A model generated the notes under the pieces. That model worked only from the letters and a program-made list of their open reading frames with translations. It was not told where the DNA came from and searched no databases. This document shows positions 45,251 through 55,650 of a stretch of 64,000 nt of DNA, piece by piece; position 1 is the stretch's first letter; the number at the start of each line of letters is the position of its first letter. The DNA lies in contig JBITNC010000001.1 in NCBI GenBank assembly GCA_050084985.1, forward strand, positions 123,132,001-123,196,000. The letters are read 5' to 3'. The position numbers and the translations under genes are program-made. The stretch comes from Nageia nagi. Taxonomy: Eukaryota > Pinophyta.

Positions 45251-46737
45251 TCTTCTCTTAAATGATCAAATTACTCTTTTCTATCTGAATCAGATTCAAT
45301 ACTCTTCCCTTATCCACAACCTAATGATAAGCACAATGTTTATTAGGATAATCATGTACGCTATACTCACACTAAGGTATAAAGTTTTGCCATAATTTAA
45401 ACTTAGAAACTTTTTGTTGAGTAAGATCATTAGAAAGGATTTTTGATATAGAAGAAAGCTAGAGGTTTAACTTGAGAATGATTAACGTACACTCTATATA
45501 TGAATATCAATGTACTTATGAACATAGTTGTAAGAAACATGATAGTTGCACTTGATTTCTCATTTTACATATCATAAATACCTACATAACGGGAAATACC
45601 ATTACGAATGAAAATTTTTGTTGTTTGTTCTACCATAACATATTTTGAATTTGATATTCATTTCAACATCATTTCTAGCTATGATTCACCATCCACTCTC
45701 TAGCTTATTTTATTTTCTCGAACAAGAGTTATAGGTGAACAAATTAGCCAAATGCATCAAACACATAATTATCATCAAGCCAAAGATGATGCATTATAAT
45801 AAATAACTCATCCATAGTGCATCATGAAACCCTTGTACAAGGATGCCTTAGAATCTCCACTTGATCCACCTTAGAATCTCCACTTGAGGTGCCCACTCTC
45901 TTACCATTAGTCCCTTGCCCCTAACGCATCCTTAAAACCCTTAGACAAAAGATCCCCAAGCATCGATCCTTTCATTGTGGCAAATGCTTTACCATAGAAA
46001 GGGATACATGTTACCTTGAGGCCCTCCAACCCTAATGCAATCTCTCTTATCTCCTCCATGGGTGAAAATAATACTACTAAAAAATCAAGTAAATAACCAA
46101 GTAAGCAATCTAGTTGTCTAGTCATAATAATCATGAAACTTCATTTTGCTTTACATCTCAAGGGATAAGAGTAGTCTCGTTTAAACCCCTACTTTCCAAC
46201 CCTTAATTTATATATTTTATATTAATATTTTGAATTTGATATATATATATATATTCTTTTGTGTAACCTAAATTTTAACCATTTTTCGTTACATTGTCAT
46301 TACCATCTTGTTTTTAGTTGTTGATAACTATACTTGCGAATAAAAGAAACTTGTTAGATCAAGTACTTATTCTCTGTTTCAATATGGGCATTAGGTCTTC
46401 CATTCTATAGCTATGAGCATCTTGGGGAGACACCTTTGTGCCAACAACAAATCCACTTAACATAGTAACTAGAAAAATCTTAACCATAATTCTTTCCAAG
46501 AAAGAACATTGAATTTATTGTTAGTTTTTTATAGACCATGTATGACAAAAGTTCATGGTTTTCTATTGTTCATGGTTTTCTATTGTTCTCCATGCTTGGA
46601 GTTGCCTCTTTAGGAAGGTCAATTTCGTGTAAAAATTGTCTTCTAGTGATAAATTCATCTTGAGCCTCCCTAATTCATGGTTTTTTGTCATTCCTCACAA
46701 CTTGATGCGGGTCCATCCTTGTATAGTGTAATGTAAA
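45251..46737. other. Possible further pararetrovirus remains, then intergenic DNA
   Basis: 45300-45660 may still be viral (minus strand) but no motif is clear. A 75-codon minus-strand run at 45907-46134 was not recognised. 45840-45890 has a short direct repeat ('accttagaatctccacttga'). 46239-46255 is a TA microsatellite. 46556-46580 repeats 'catggttttctattgttc'. Confidence 0.4.
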
Positions 46738-48003
46738 GACATTGTTAATTGGAACAAGGAAAAATTTCTAAAATACCCCTATAATTTAACATAATATCCA
46801 AAATACCCTACTTTTTGAAAAATATCAAAAATACCCCTATGCCCACTAAATAATATACTCTCACTAAAATTTGTGGAGAAGGGTTGTTGAAAGATGTAGT
46901 GCATATTTTGCTTACAAAAAATACAAATGCACACTACTACCTACACTCTTCACATGGCTTCAAATCATGTAGATTTGTATTGTCGATAATGCCCTTTTGA
47001 AGGGTATGTTCCTCCATTCACTTGTTAATCACAACCAATTTAAATTTGACCCAACATGTACATTAATTACATAAGTTTGGTAGATGGCGGACATGCGTGA
47101 TGTTTTTGATGGTATGACTAAACATCTTCTCATGGAATATGATAATTTCAGGTTATGAAAGACATGGCTTTTCCCAACAGCCATTCACACTCTTTCATTG
47201 AATGCAACAAACAACAATAGTAGTCTAGCCATATCAATTCACCATTCCCATTGTTGATAAAGCATGCATCAAATTGGGATATTTCCAATAGGGTTTATAC
47301 ATACATCAAAGACTTTTCAAAAGAGGATTTCTATCAGATGTTGTAGTTGTGAGTGCCTGGTAGATAGTATGCAAAATGTGGAAGAATAGAGAAGGCATGC
47401 TAATTATTTGACAAGATTCATGATGAGAAACAATTTTATGAAATTCAATGATCACAAGATATGCAGAAAATAGTAGTTTGTATATCAAACTCAAACAATT
47501 CACATCTATTTTGGTGGGAGAACATTTTTGTGCATATCAAATTTTAGTGGGAAAATAGTTTTGTACATATTAGCCATATCAAACCCAAACAATTCACCTA
47601 TCAGTACCCTTGCTAACAATTAGCCTTTATTTGTGTTGGCTCCTATGTGTGAACACTTATTTAGATTCAACTATGGAGAAGTGTTTGATCAAGCTTACTA
47701 TTCTATCGAAAGAGCCTTGTACAAATTCAATTAAATTGGAATGGGTCATGGAAGCTTGCTCCCTCAGGTAACTAGTAGGGGGCTCCTCGATTGCTTGGAC
47801 CTCTAGCCAAATGGTTCAACTCGAGAACATGAGTGTCTTGAAAAGGTAAGATTAGAAATATCAAATCAATAGATGATTCCTTCTCTCCATAAACATATGT
47901 TTATTGAGAGAAACATTTTTGATATTTTTCAAAAAGTAGAAACATATTTAATATTATCTTAAATTATAAAAGCATTTTAAATATTTTCCTTTGAAACAAT
48001 GTC
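46738..48003. mobile_element. 1.27-kb unit bounded by long inverted repeats
   Basis: The left end (46738-46835) is found again in reverse complement at the right end (about 47910-48003). Shared blocks in order are gacattgtt, aaggaaaa-att, aaaat, ataattta-ataatat and ctactttttgaaaaatatca. Arms are about 90-98 bp with scattered differences. The inside has no frame of note. This fits a non-autonomous terminal-inverted-repeat DNA transposon. No clear target duplication was seen, so the class is open. Confidence 0.6.
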
Positions 48004-48690
48004 ACATGGTTAAGGCTTATGAATTCAACAAATAACTATGAGAAAATATCCCATCATGTATTACCTCTTGTTTTTTTAAACTACTTAGGATGAAGCTCAA
48101 GTCTCCACCTAGAATCCAGGTTGAGATTGGGTATCTTGGTGTAAGTGCTCCAAGCTATTGCAAAGTTGAAGATTATGGTTAAGATAAGCATTAGCGAGAG
48201 TAACAAAAGAACGAGTTATGGAAGAGGTCTCTCTACGTAGGTACTCATAATTAGCTTCAGATTCCTGCAAGGTAAAATGAGTTAGGTTCTAAACTGTGAT
48301 AATTCGCCGGAAAATACCTTTGAAGCCTGCTAACACCTGTGAATTTTTGGAAATATCTTCTTTTGCTCTGTTTAACATGTTGTTGAAGTACTTATAGCAG
48401 GGGGTTGGATAGGGTTCGATGGACTTTCTGAGGTATTAAGAGACTTCTGTCAGGCATTTCTTCTTGTGCAATCTAAAGAATTTATGTTCATGCACAAGAT
48501 ATGAAATCCCTGACATAGAAGAGTTCCCATTATCAGAGTATGAACTCGTGAGAAAAAGGGGCTGAAAATTTGGGCTTGGGTGGACCAGGTATATTCAACT
48601 GTGCTCACCTCGGCTTTGCCGTGCCTTGGAAAAAAAAGCCGACCACTTAAGGTTTTGTACAGCGGCCAGACTTTTCCCGGTAATTTACTT
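48004..48690. other. Upstream region of the HIPP gene
   Basis: Base composition rises towards the gene. No separate gene is seen. A long open frame on the opposite strand (48450-49097) overlaps the HIPP exons and is treated as chance. Confidence 0.4.
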
Positions 48691-48710
48691 TTAGAAGGTA
48701 GAGCTAGAGC

Positions 48711-48720
48711 ACAATAAATC
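48711..48720 (+). promoter_or_regulatory. Possible TATA-like element of the HIPP gene
   Basis: 'acaataaatc' lies about 105 bases before the ATG, within a block 'agaaggtag-...-ataaatcc' that is also kept upstream of the duplicated pseudogene (51409-51430). Conservation between the two makes it a promoter candidate. The match to a TATA box is poor. Confidence 0.25.
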
Positions 48721-48824
48721 CACGTATTGTTCGCCTTTCCAGTTATTTGTATCGAGCGAGGGTTTGTGAACAAAAACCGGAGACGCTCAAGACTCTGCAG
48801 GAGACAAGAAATCAGAGGAAGAAG

Positions 48825-49364
48825 ATGTCCAAGGTACCCTTCATAATTTCTCTTGTTATGATTTTGTATTAAAGTTTTGTTCTTCGAAATTCTGACTTCA
48901 ATTCTCCTTGCAGAAAATCGTGGTGAAGGTAGAGATGAACAGCGAAAAATGCAAGCGAAGGGTGCTGAAGATCGTTGCAGGAGTGCCTGGTAAGTCTTTG
49001 TAAAGAAAAGGAACTGAATTCGGACATGAAGAATTGCAGTTATTTGCCAAAACCTTAGAAGATAATTTGGATGTTTACAGGCGTTGACTCTGTGCAAGCT
49101 GATTCCAAGGACAATAAAATTACGGTGATAGGGGACGCAGATCCAATTGAAATTACCGCAAAACTCAGAAGGTTTCGATCTTCAGAAATTGTGAGCGTTG
49201 GACCGGCAAAAGAGGAAAAGAAGGATGACAAGAAAAAGGATGAGCCGAAGAAAGAGGAGAAGAAAGATGATAAGAAGAATATCTCAACTCCTTCATCAAA
49301 TGTAGTTGTTTATGTCCCCCAAGCTGGGATCCTCATTATTATGGCGGGTATAACTATTGCTTGA
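48825..49364 (+). CDS. HIPP-type HMA-domain protein, 3 exons, C-terminus frameshifted
   Basis: Exons are 48825-48833 (ATG-TCC-AAG), 48914-48989 and 49081-49364, with GT/AG introns. The predicted protein is 122 residues. Residues 4-70 form an HMA fold (K-I-V-V-K-V-E-M ... V-D-S-V-Q-A-D, K-I-T-V-I-G-D-A-D-P, I-V-S-V-G-P). A Lys/Glu/Asp-rich linker follows (E-E-K-K-D-D-K-K). In this family the HMA domain binds metals or partner proteins, and a C-terminal CaaX box anchors the protein to membranes. The metal-binding C-x2-C is absent; only one Cys (N-S-E-K-C) remains, as in the non-canonical HIPPs that begin M-S-K-K-I-V. As read, the end is hydrophobic (I-L-I-I-M-A-G-I-T-I-A) with no CaaX. Another frame, entered by a one-base shift near 49316-49326, ends in C-A-I-S then TGA at 49397-49399. 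Confidence 0.85.
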
Positions 49365-49399
49365 GTGATGAGAATCCTAACGCCTGCGCCATCTCCTGA
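49316..49399 (+). other. Frameshift point and out-of-frame CaaX tail of the HIPP gene
   Basis: A run of five C (49316-49320) precedes 'aagctgggatcc'. In the frame one base away, translation continues W-D-P-H-Y-Y-G-G-Y-N-Y, then N-P-N-A-C-A-I-S and stop. This is the tail type of HIPP proteins, with the CaaX at 49385-49396. The pseudogene at 51857-51870 keeps G-W-D-P in its own frame at the same place. One lost base, probably in the C run, explains the present reading; a sequencing error in the homopolymer would look the same. Confidence 0.8.
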
Positions 49400-49490
49400 T
49401 CTTCATTTGTAGCGCTGAATCGTGTTTGATCACAGGAAAGGATTCAGACAGAGAAGAGAAAGTCATTTATGTGTAAAACCTTAGAAATTG

Positions 49491-49612
49491 AGTCTAGGAT
49501 ATTGATTTTGCGTCTAATAGTTTACAAATCCAGTCTAGGATATTGATTTTGCTTCCACTGATTTACAAATGGAGTCTTTGATAATAATTTTGCATCTTAT
49601 AATTTTTGTACT
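49491..49612 (+). repeat. 41-bp tandem repeat, nearly 3 units, 3' of the HIPP gene
   Basis: Units starting agtctaggatattgattttg occur at 49491 and 49532, with a decayed third at 49573. The same 41-bp period makes up the core of both arms of the palindrome at 51848-52242. Confidence 0.85.
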
Positions 49613-49639
49613 GTAAGGCATCCAATTTCAAGGTTTGAA

Positions 49640-51389
49640 TCCTTGAGCTGAAAATTGTTACACCTTGTTTGCTATTGGTGTAAATAATAATTGGAGAAGA
49701 TATTTTCAGTAGCAGGTGCATCTGATATGAATTCTCTCACAAAAATAAAATTAACAGTTTTTTTTGAAGCACAATTAACTAGTTCGCTGAATCCGTAAGA
49801 CTAGTAGTTTTCAACTTTCTAACATAAAGTCTATATAGTACGCAAGAGCAGGTTCCTCGAAGTTGCAGGGCTGTAAACATCTGTAAAGCTTCCGAGATGC
49901 AGGCATACAGTCATGATCATAGTCAAGTTCCTGGAAATTGTATTTTAATTTATCTTAAGAATTCAGACCATTGAATGTTGTTGGAAAGTCTGTATTCTGG
50001 GTTTAATTATTTTATCTTGAAACATTCCTACCATCACGAGTTGGAATTTCAACCTAGTGTTCTCTATAGTAATAATTTACTGTTTTTTAAATCGATCTTC
50101 GTCAACAAGCTAAGAATTTTTAAAAATAAATATTATTATATATATTCAATTTGGAGCATGTATTTAAGTACAATACATATCTTGACTTCAAAGGATCATG
50201 TCAAAAAAAAAATCCACAATTTATTATTAACATAAAGACTTATCAAAATTTGTTCAAAGATAAATATATATCATTTATGTATGTAAATTATTGTTTCTAA
50301 CAAAATTAATATTCATAATAAATTCACTAAGCTTGTTTTGGTTATGTTGGTTTAAGAATACATGGATACATTTTAATTACAAATATCTTGATATATATAC
50401 CTCTTACAATATCTTGAACTTCTTGAAAAAAAATTTATTGCTTAACAAAAATATCTCACTTTACTTATTACCAGATGTGAAATTATACCAAAATGAATTC
50501 ATCCATCCTTGAACCCACCCTCATTTATTCCTACTTCAATATCAAACCAAACCACCATCAATTATTGACTAAGTTCTAGATTCTACTCCATGCTTCCTTG
50601 AATTCTATTTAATACTTCAACTAATTTGATCATCAATACAGAACAAGAAGAAAAATCAAGGGAAAAAAACTTTATGAGAAACTCAAACAAATCATCTATT
50701 AATTAATATAAATAATATTTTTTAATTATATTATATAAGCATGTTAGAGGAGTTAGTAGTTAGATGATTGTTAAATATATGAATATAATTACATCTCATC
50801 TCCTCTAATAAATTGTATATATTATTTATAATGGATGATGATAAATACAAACTACCATAAAATTGGTATATTCAACTTAAGTATTTGAAAACTTTTATTT
50901 GTAAATCTTAAATAATTTAAATAAAGAAAACATCTATAGATCTTGTAACTCTTAGAAGAATTGGTATATCAAAAGCTAAAATAAATTTTTTAATAAATGT
51001 AAATCAAATCATAATGAAGATGCATATAAAAAACATAAATTGAAAATTGATGAAGAAGCTAACAATAAACAAGACAACTTCTTTTCCAAATAATAATAAC
51101 AAAAATTGATCCATAATTTATTATTAAAATGATTTGCAACTTAATCTTTATAAGATATTTCGAATGAATTAAAGATAATCTTTTAAAATCCTCCAAATTC
51201 AATGATCTGTACAATTTATCAAAATTTATCTAAAAATAAATATATATCATTTACTTCTAACAAATTTAATACTCTTAATAAAATCACTTCTTTGTTTATC
51301 TTAATTTAAGAATTCATAAATCCAGTTGTAATTTACAAATATCTGAATATATGCGTGTGAGCAAGTACACTTTAGTCAACGCGTTTTTC
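49640..51389. other. Spacer between the HIPP gene and its duplicate
   Basis: 49740-49900 belongs to the duplicated 3' flank (compare 52400-52560: 'gaatccgtaagact', 'caggttcct', 'gttgcagggct'). 50220-50410 and 51105-51340 are diverged direct repeats of each other ('tatcaaaattt...ataaatatatatcattta...tctaacaaa'). No credible gene lies between; open runs at 49975-50235 and 50291-50512 are AT-rich chance frames. Confidence 0.5.
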
Positions 51390-51900
51390 ATGGCCGCCAG
51401 TATTATAGAAGGTAGATCAGGATAAATCCCCATAGACTTCGCCATTCCTGCTATTTGTTCTCAGCCTAGCTCTTGTTTTTCTCCATCAGAACAAGAACCA
51501 GAGATGCCGAAGGCTCTTGCAGGAGACATCAAACGAAGAAGATCTCCAAGGTAGCCTAAATAATTTATCTTTTGATGATTTTTACGAAGTTTCATTCTTC
51601 GAAATTCTGACATCAATTTTGCCTGCAGAAAATCGTGCTGAAGGTTTTATCTTCCCAAACGCCAATAAACAGAAACGGGTTTCATCTGGTGTTGCAGAAA
51701 CGTTCAGAACGATTCTAAAACGTATACAAGGCGTTTCCAGTTGCGGACACGAGGCTCAGCCGTCCCGTTTCTTGCAATTAGGAGAAAGACGAGTTTAAGA
51801 TGAAAGGAAGGATTCCTCCACTTCTACGCCAAATGGAACTGTCATTGTTCCCACAGGCTGGGATCCATGCCCGATCATCATGGCAAGACCTGGTACTGAA
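51390..51900 (+). pseudogene. HIPP pseudogene (tandem duplicate)
   Basis: It aligns with 48690-49350. The 5' flank block 'agaaggtag...ataaatcc' is shared. The start codon is ATC (51542-51544) where the intact copy has ATG, followed by the same TCC-AAG and a GT donor. The intron shares 'ttcttcgaaattctgac-tcaatt' and the acceptor 'tgcag' (51624-51628). Exon 2 begins AAA-ATC-GTG-CTG-AAG, then diverges and hits stops. The last exon keeps GTT-CCC-ACA-GGC-TGG-GAT-CCA. The open run at 51517-51798 is a chance frame across this relic and does not encode an HMA domain. Confidence 0.82.
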
Positions 51901-52242
51901 AATGTCTTCTTCTGATCCAAATAGCAAATGAAATGGGAAGCATTACACTAAAAAAAATATCGACGCCAAATCAATATTCTAGACTCAATTTCTAAATTAT
52001 TAGATGCAAAATCAATATCCTAGACTCAATTTCCTAGATTTTGCACCCTCTAGGAAATTGAGTCTAGGATATTGATTTTGCATCTAATAATTGAGAAATT
52101 GAGTCTAGAATATTGATTTGGCGTCTGATATTTTTTGTAGTGTAAAGCTTCCCATTTCATTTGCTACTTGGATCCTTGGAGAAGATATTTTCAGTACCAC
52201 GTCTTGCCATAATGATCAGGCATGGATCCCATCCTGTGGGAA
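51848..52242. repeat. Near-perfect palindrome, arms about 190 bp, 10-nt loop
   Basis: The left arm 51848-52038 and right arm 52049-52242 are reverse complements with few differences; the loop is 52039-52048. From outside in, the arms carry ttcccacagg-tgggatccatgc, gatcat-atggcaagac-tggtactgaaaat, agcaaatgaaatgggaagc, ttacacta, and two 41-bp units (agtctaggatattgatttt). The left arm's outer part is the end of the HIPP pseudogene. The inner part (51946-52142) has CACTA...TAGTG ends and might be mistaken for a small CACTA element, but the inverted symmetry continues about 100 bp beyond on both sides, so the unit arose by inverted duplication. RNA from it would fold into one long hairpin. Confidence 0.92.
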
Positions 52243-52600
52243 ATAATTTTTGTATTGTAATGCTTACTGTTTCATCTGATATTCAGATCCTTGGAGGTAC
52301 AAGGAATATCATCTCCTTGTTTCCTTTCCTCTAAATAATATTTTCAGTAGCAAGTCTTGCCGTGATAATCGGGAGTGTATAAATGGACTCTCACTCACAA
52401 TAATAAAATTAATGGTTTGTTTTCAGACACATTAAACTTCTACAGGGAATCCGTAAGACTTGTCAAAGCTGTGGTTTTTTCAATTTTTTTACATTAAGTC
52501 CATATCTTACGAAATTTGCAATTTCCCAACAGGTTCCTTCAACTTGCAGGGCTTTCATCACCTGTGTTCACGGTGAAGATCGGGGGAAATTGTGTATTCT
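52243..52600 (+). other. Duplicated 3' flank of the HIPP pseudogene
   Basis: 52320-52590 repeats the 3' flank of the intact gene (49690-49890): 'atattttcagtagcaggtgcatc'-like block, 'ctcacaataataaaattaa', 'gaatccgtaagact', 'caggttcctt-aacttgcagggct'. It shows that the duplication unit extends well past the coding part. No gene here. Confidence 0.65.
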
Positions 52601-55049
52601 CGGTCTTCATGTCTGTTAATTATTTGGTGTTGACAATTCAGAGCTTGGTAAGTATGTGGAAATTGTGTATTCCCAGTCTTCATTTTATACTAAAATAGCA
52701 TGTTTTCCTTAAACCATGGTCTCATGCTATTCAATCATAGAGAACGGTGGAGCTTGAACTCAGGTAAGATTAATTTGCGTTCTCAATCCATTTTCATTAG
52801 TTGGCCATAGGGTTGAAAATTTATTTTGTACTCCATATATCTTCAAATTTCAGCATCCGTTAAGTATTATAGAATTTTTAACTTCAAGAAATTATTTACT
52901 AATACTATCCTATGATTATAGTATATCCATATATACAATTTGATGTTAACTATGCTGTAAATTTTATACCTATTTTGTAGGTGTAACTATATTTATGAAT
53001 AAAGTAATATTAAATCATCTTTTATAAACATTTATTTATTTTTTATAAACATTTAAAATGAAATCTTTGTTAATTGTAGTTTTTAAATTTATTTATTAAG
53101 TTCTTTCATTTCATATTTTAATAGAATATTATAGATTTTAATAAAAAAAAATCTAATTTCTTAAATAATATTTTTTTAAGGTAAAATTTATATTTAAATT
53201 TATTTCTTTTGAGTGGATTATCAAAGAAATCTCATATGAGCATAAATATGTATGAATGTCTAAGATCTATATCCAAGACCTTGTTCTCTATTTTTATTGT
53301 CATCCATGTCAATTTTGTCAACAAACATTATATAAACCCCTAGTTTTGATTATTTGTTATTTAAAAATAATAGTTTATTTTATAAAAGGAAGTCATTTAA
53401 TTACAAGAATTTTAATTAGTATTATCTTGATTTCAAATTAAAGTCAATTAATGTGCTTTCCTTTTGTTTCTTTTGAATATACGAAGATCATTATTATAAA
53501 TTGAAGACTTAAAAGAATTCATTGTGAATCATTGAGGCAAATTAGAGTGCATTTTGGGCTAAAGTCTCCAATTTTAAGAAAAGTCATAAAGATCACATTA
53601 AATTTACTCACTTGATTACCTTTGTAATACCTAGATATTTAAAATTCATAGAAAACAAGGGCAAAATCAACCCTATTTTATGACTTTAGCCAACCTCAAC
53701 TTTGTTCTTCCAAGTTCTTTAAATGCTTGTTGTTTTCAATTTATGAGCCTATTTTGTCCTCTATTTTTTTGATACAAATACTTTCATGTATGTTTTAATC
53801 ACTTCTTTAATTTCAATTTCAATTTTAGTTTCTAACAAACAAGGTGGAACTTGATATCATTGAGGTTGATCTTACCCTTATTAAATATAGGAGAAGAATC
53901 AATCCCTCCTCGCAAACCATTGAGTTTATAAGTATATCTTGAGAAAGAATTCGTAATTCAATTCAAAGTATTAGAACTCATTAAAGAAGTGCAAAAAACT
54001 TTATTTTCCTTATTTTAATTGCATATACATGTGATTATGATGCTTAATTTTTAGATCTTGTATTCTCTAGTTAGTTAATGATGATCATATTGTATTTCTT
54101 AGTCTTATTTCTTCCTATCATCTTCTATGTTCATTTGTAGATAAATAATTATATTTTATTATTATAATAAATAATTTTATTTTTCTTCATTTTTTGTGAA
54201 TCCAAATATTTTTTATATTTTGAAAAACCTAGAAATTAAAGTTCACAAACAAAAAATTCTTTATTAAAATAATAGATTTTGGTAAGAGTTTTCTTGGATT
54301 TCATGAATCATATCACCTTATAACTTTTTCCAAACCTTATATATTTATGGTGGTTTTTCATTTTTTATTTTTTGAATGAAAAAGATAGTGTTTTTATTTT
54401 ATGATATCTAGATTGTGTGTTTTTTTTGTAGTTAAAAAATTATATCAAATGAAGGTATATATTTACATGAATTACAAAAATTGGCCATCAAGCCTACACA
54501 TCCAAAAGTAAATCAACACTAGCATAAATATATATTTTTTCACTTGAAGTTTTTTCAGAGGTGAGCATTCAATTGTGTGATTTGAGAAGTTATATGAACA
54601 TTTACATTTGAAGATAAAATCGAACCATGTTATTCAAAGTATATCTAAGCCTATTTGTGAATGGAGACATTTCACCATTTAGAAATTGCCAACCAAGTAA
54701 ACAAATTCTATCTGATAATATTAATATTTTGTAGAATAAAAATTGTATCCCTCAAACTTTGTATGATGCCAACTGATGAGGAAAGTTCAAAATAAACTAT
54801 AGAAAGAATCTAATAGTCTATAGATATTTGAACTTTATGATAAGGATGCATTGTGCTAGTTAAAGAACAAGGCTACACCATGGGTTCTTTTTCAAAATTT
54901 TGGAGAAAATAACTTGCCTTTCAATGGAATTCATCAAATGAATCAAATCAAGCCTAAATGATGTTTCATAAGAGAAGTGATTACTGTATTCAATAAAAGA
55001 GTGCCCTAGATTCTTTAGAACCATTATATAACTATGTACAAAGGTTCAT
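52601..55049. other. AT-rich intergenic DNA
   Basis: No frame, repeat or motif of note on either strand; many A/T runs. Confidence 0.45.
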
Positions 55050-55650
55050 TCATAACAAAATTTATGAATAGTTTATTATTTCTCTCAAGCCAAGTTATCC
55101 AAGTGAGAAAGATGGGAAAGTTTACCGAAGAAATTTAGAGAGGAGGTTCTTAAAGGGAGGAATCCATATTGAGATTAGATTGGTCATTGAATTTGGGGTG
55201 ATCCATTAAACTAACAAGTAAGATAAAATATGACTCCATAAGAAATGAGAGAAGGAGCAATGAATCAAAAGGCATACCCATGTTTCTTCAACTTCATCAC
55301 ATAATAAATAGAGGAAAGATCCATTCAAACCTCTTATCATAAGTGGATCACCTGATAAAAATTTATTATATATATTGAGCCAAATAAAAAGTAAGCTTTT
55401 AGTCATGATTTTATGTACCAAACTTATTCTAGATAAAATCAAAAAAGATTGGATTAGGAAGATGATTAATGAAGTAGTATCCAAAATTGAATTGGTATTC
55501 TCCTTTTGGCTTAGGATCCCAAACTATATTGTCAAACTGATCTTGATCTTTTAGGTTATACTAAGAATGAAGGGTTTTCAACCTCATTGATTCAAAAAAA
55601 TTGTCTAGTGGTTATGATGGAATAGTTTTTTATTTTTTAATTTATCTTCC
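55050..55650 (-). pseudogene. LINE (non-LTR retrotransposon) C-terminal remnant, zf-RVT region
   Basis: The minus strand at 55206-55484 reads ...D-P-L-M-I-R-G-L-N-G, then L-C-D-E-V-E-E-T-W-V-C-L-L-I-H-C-S-F-S-H-F-L-W. This matches the zinc-binding region at the end of plant L1-type RT proteins (N-L-x-x-R-G...C-x2-C...E-E-T-x-x-H-L-x-x-x-C-x-F-S-x-x-x-W). One of the Cys and the His are replaced. Upstream (55490-55560) is W-D-P-K-P-K-G-E-Y, another known block of the same region. Downstream the frame is full of stops. Confidence 0.62.

Noticed and set aside
46239-46255. TA microsatellite
   Set aside because: Short and of no evident role; mentioned only within the surrounding interval.
48450-49097. 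A 215-codon open frame on the minus strand across the HIPP gene
   Set aside because: It lies antisense to the HIPP exons and introns, has no domain resemblance, and the HIPP reading with splice sites and HMA motifs explains the region.
51517-51798. A 93-codon plus-strand frame in the duplicated HIPP locus
   Set aside because: It crosses the relic's exon 1, intron and exon 2 in a frame that does not give an HMA domain. The alignment to the intact gene shows that this is a pseudogene.
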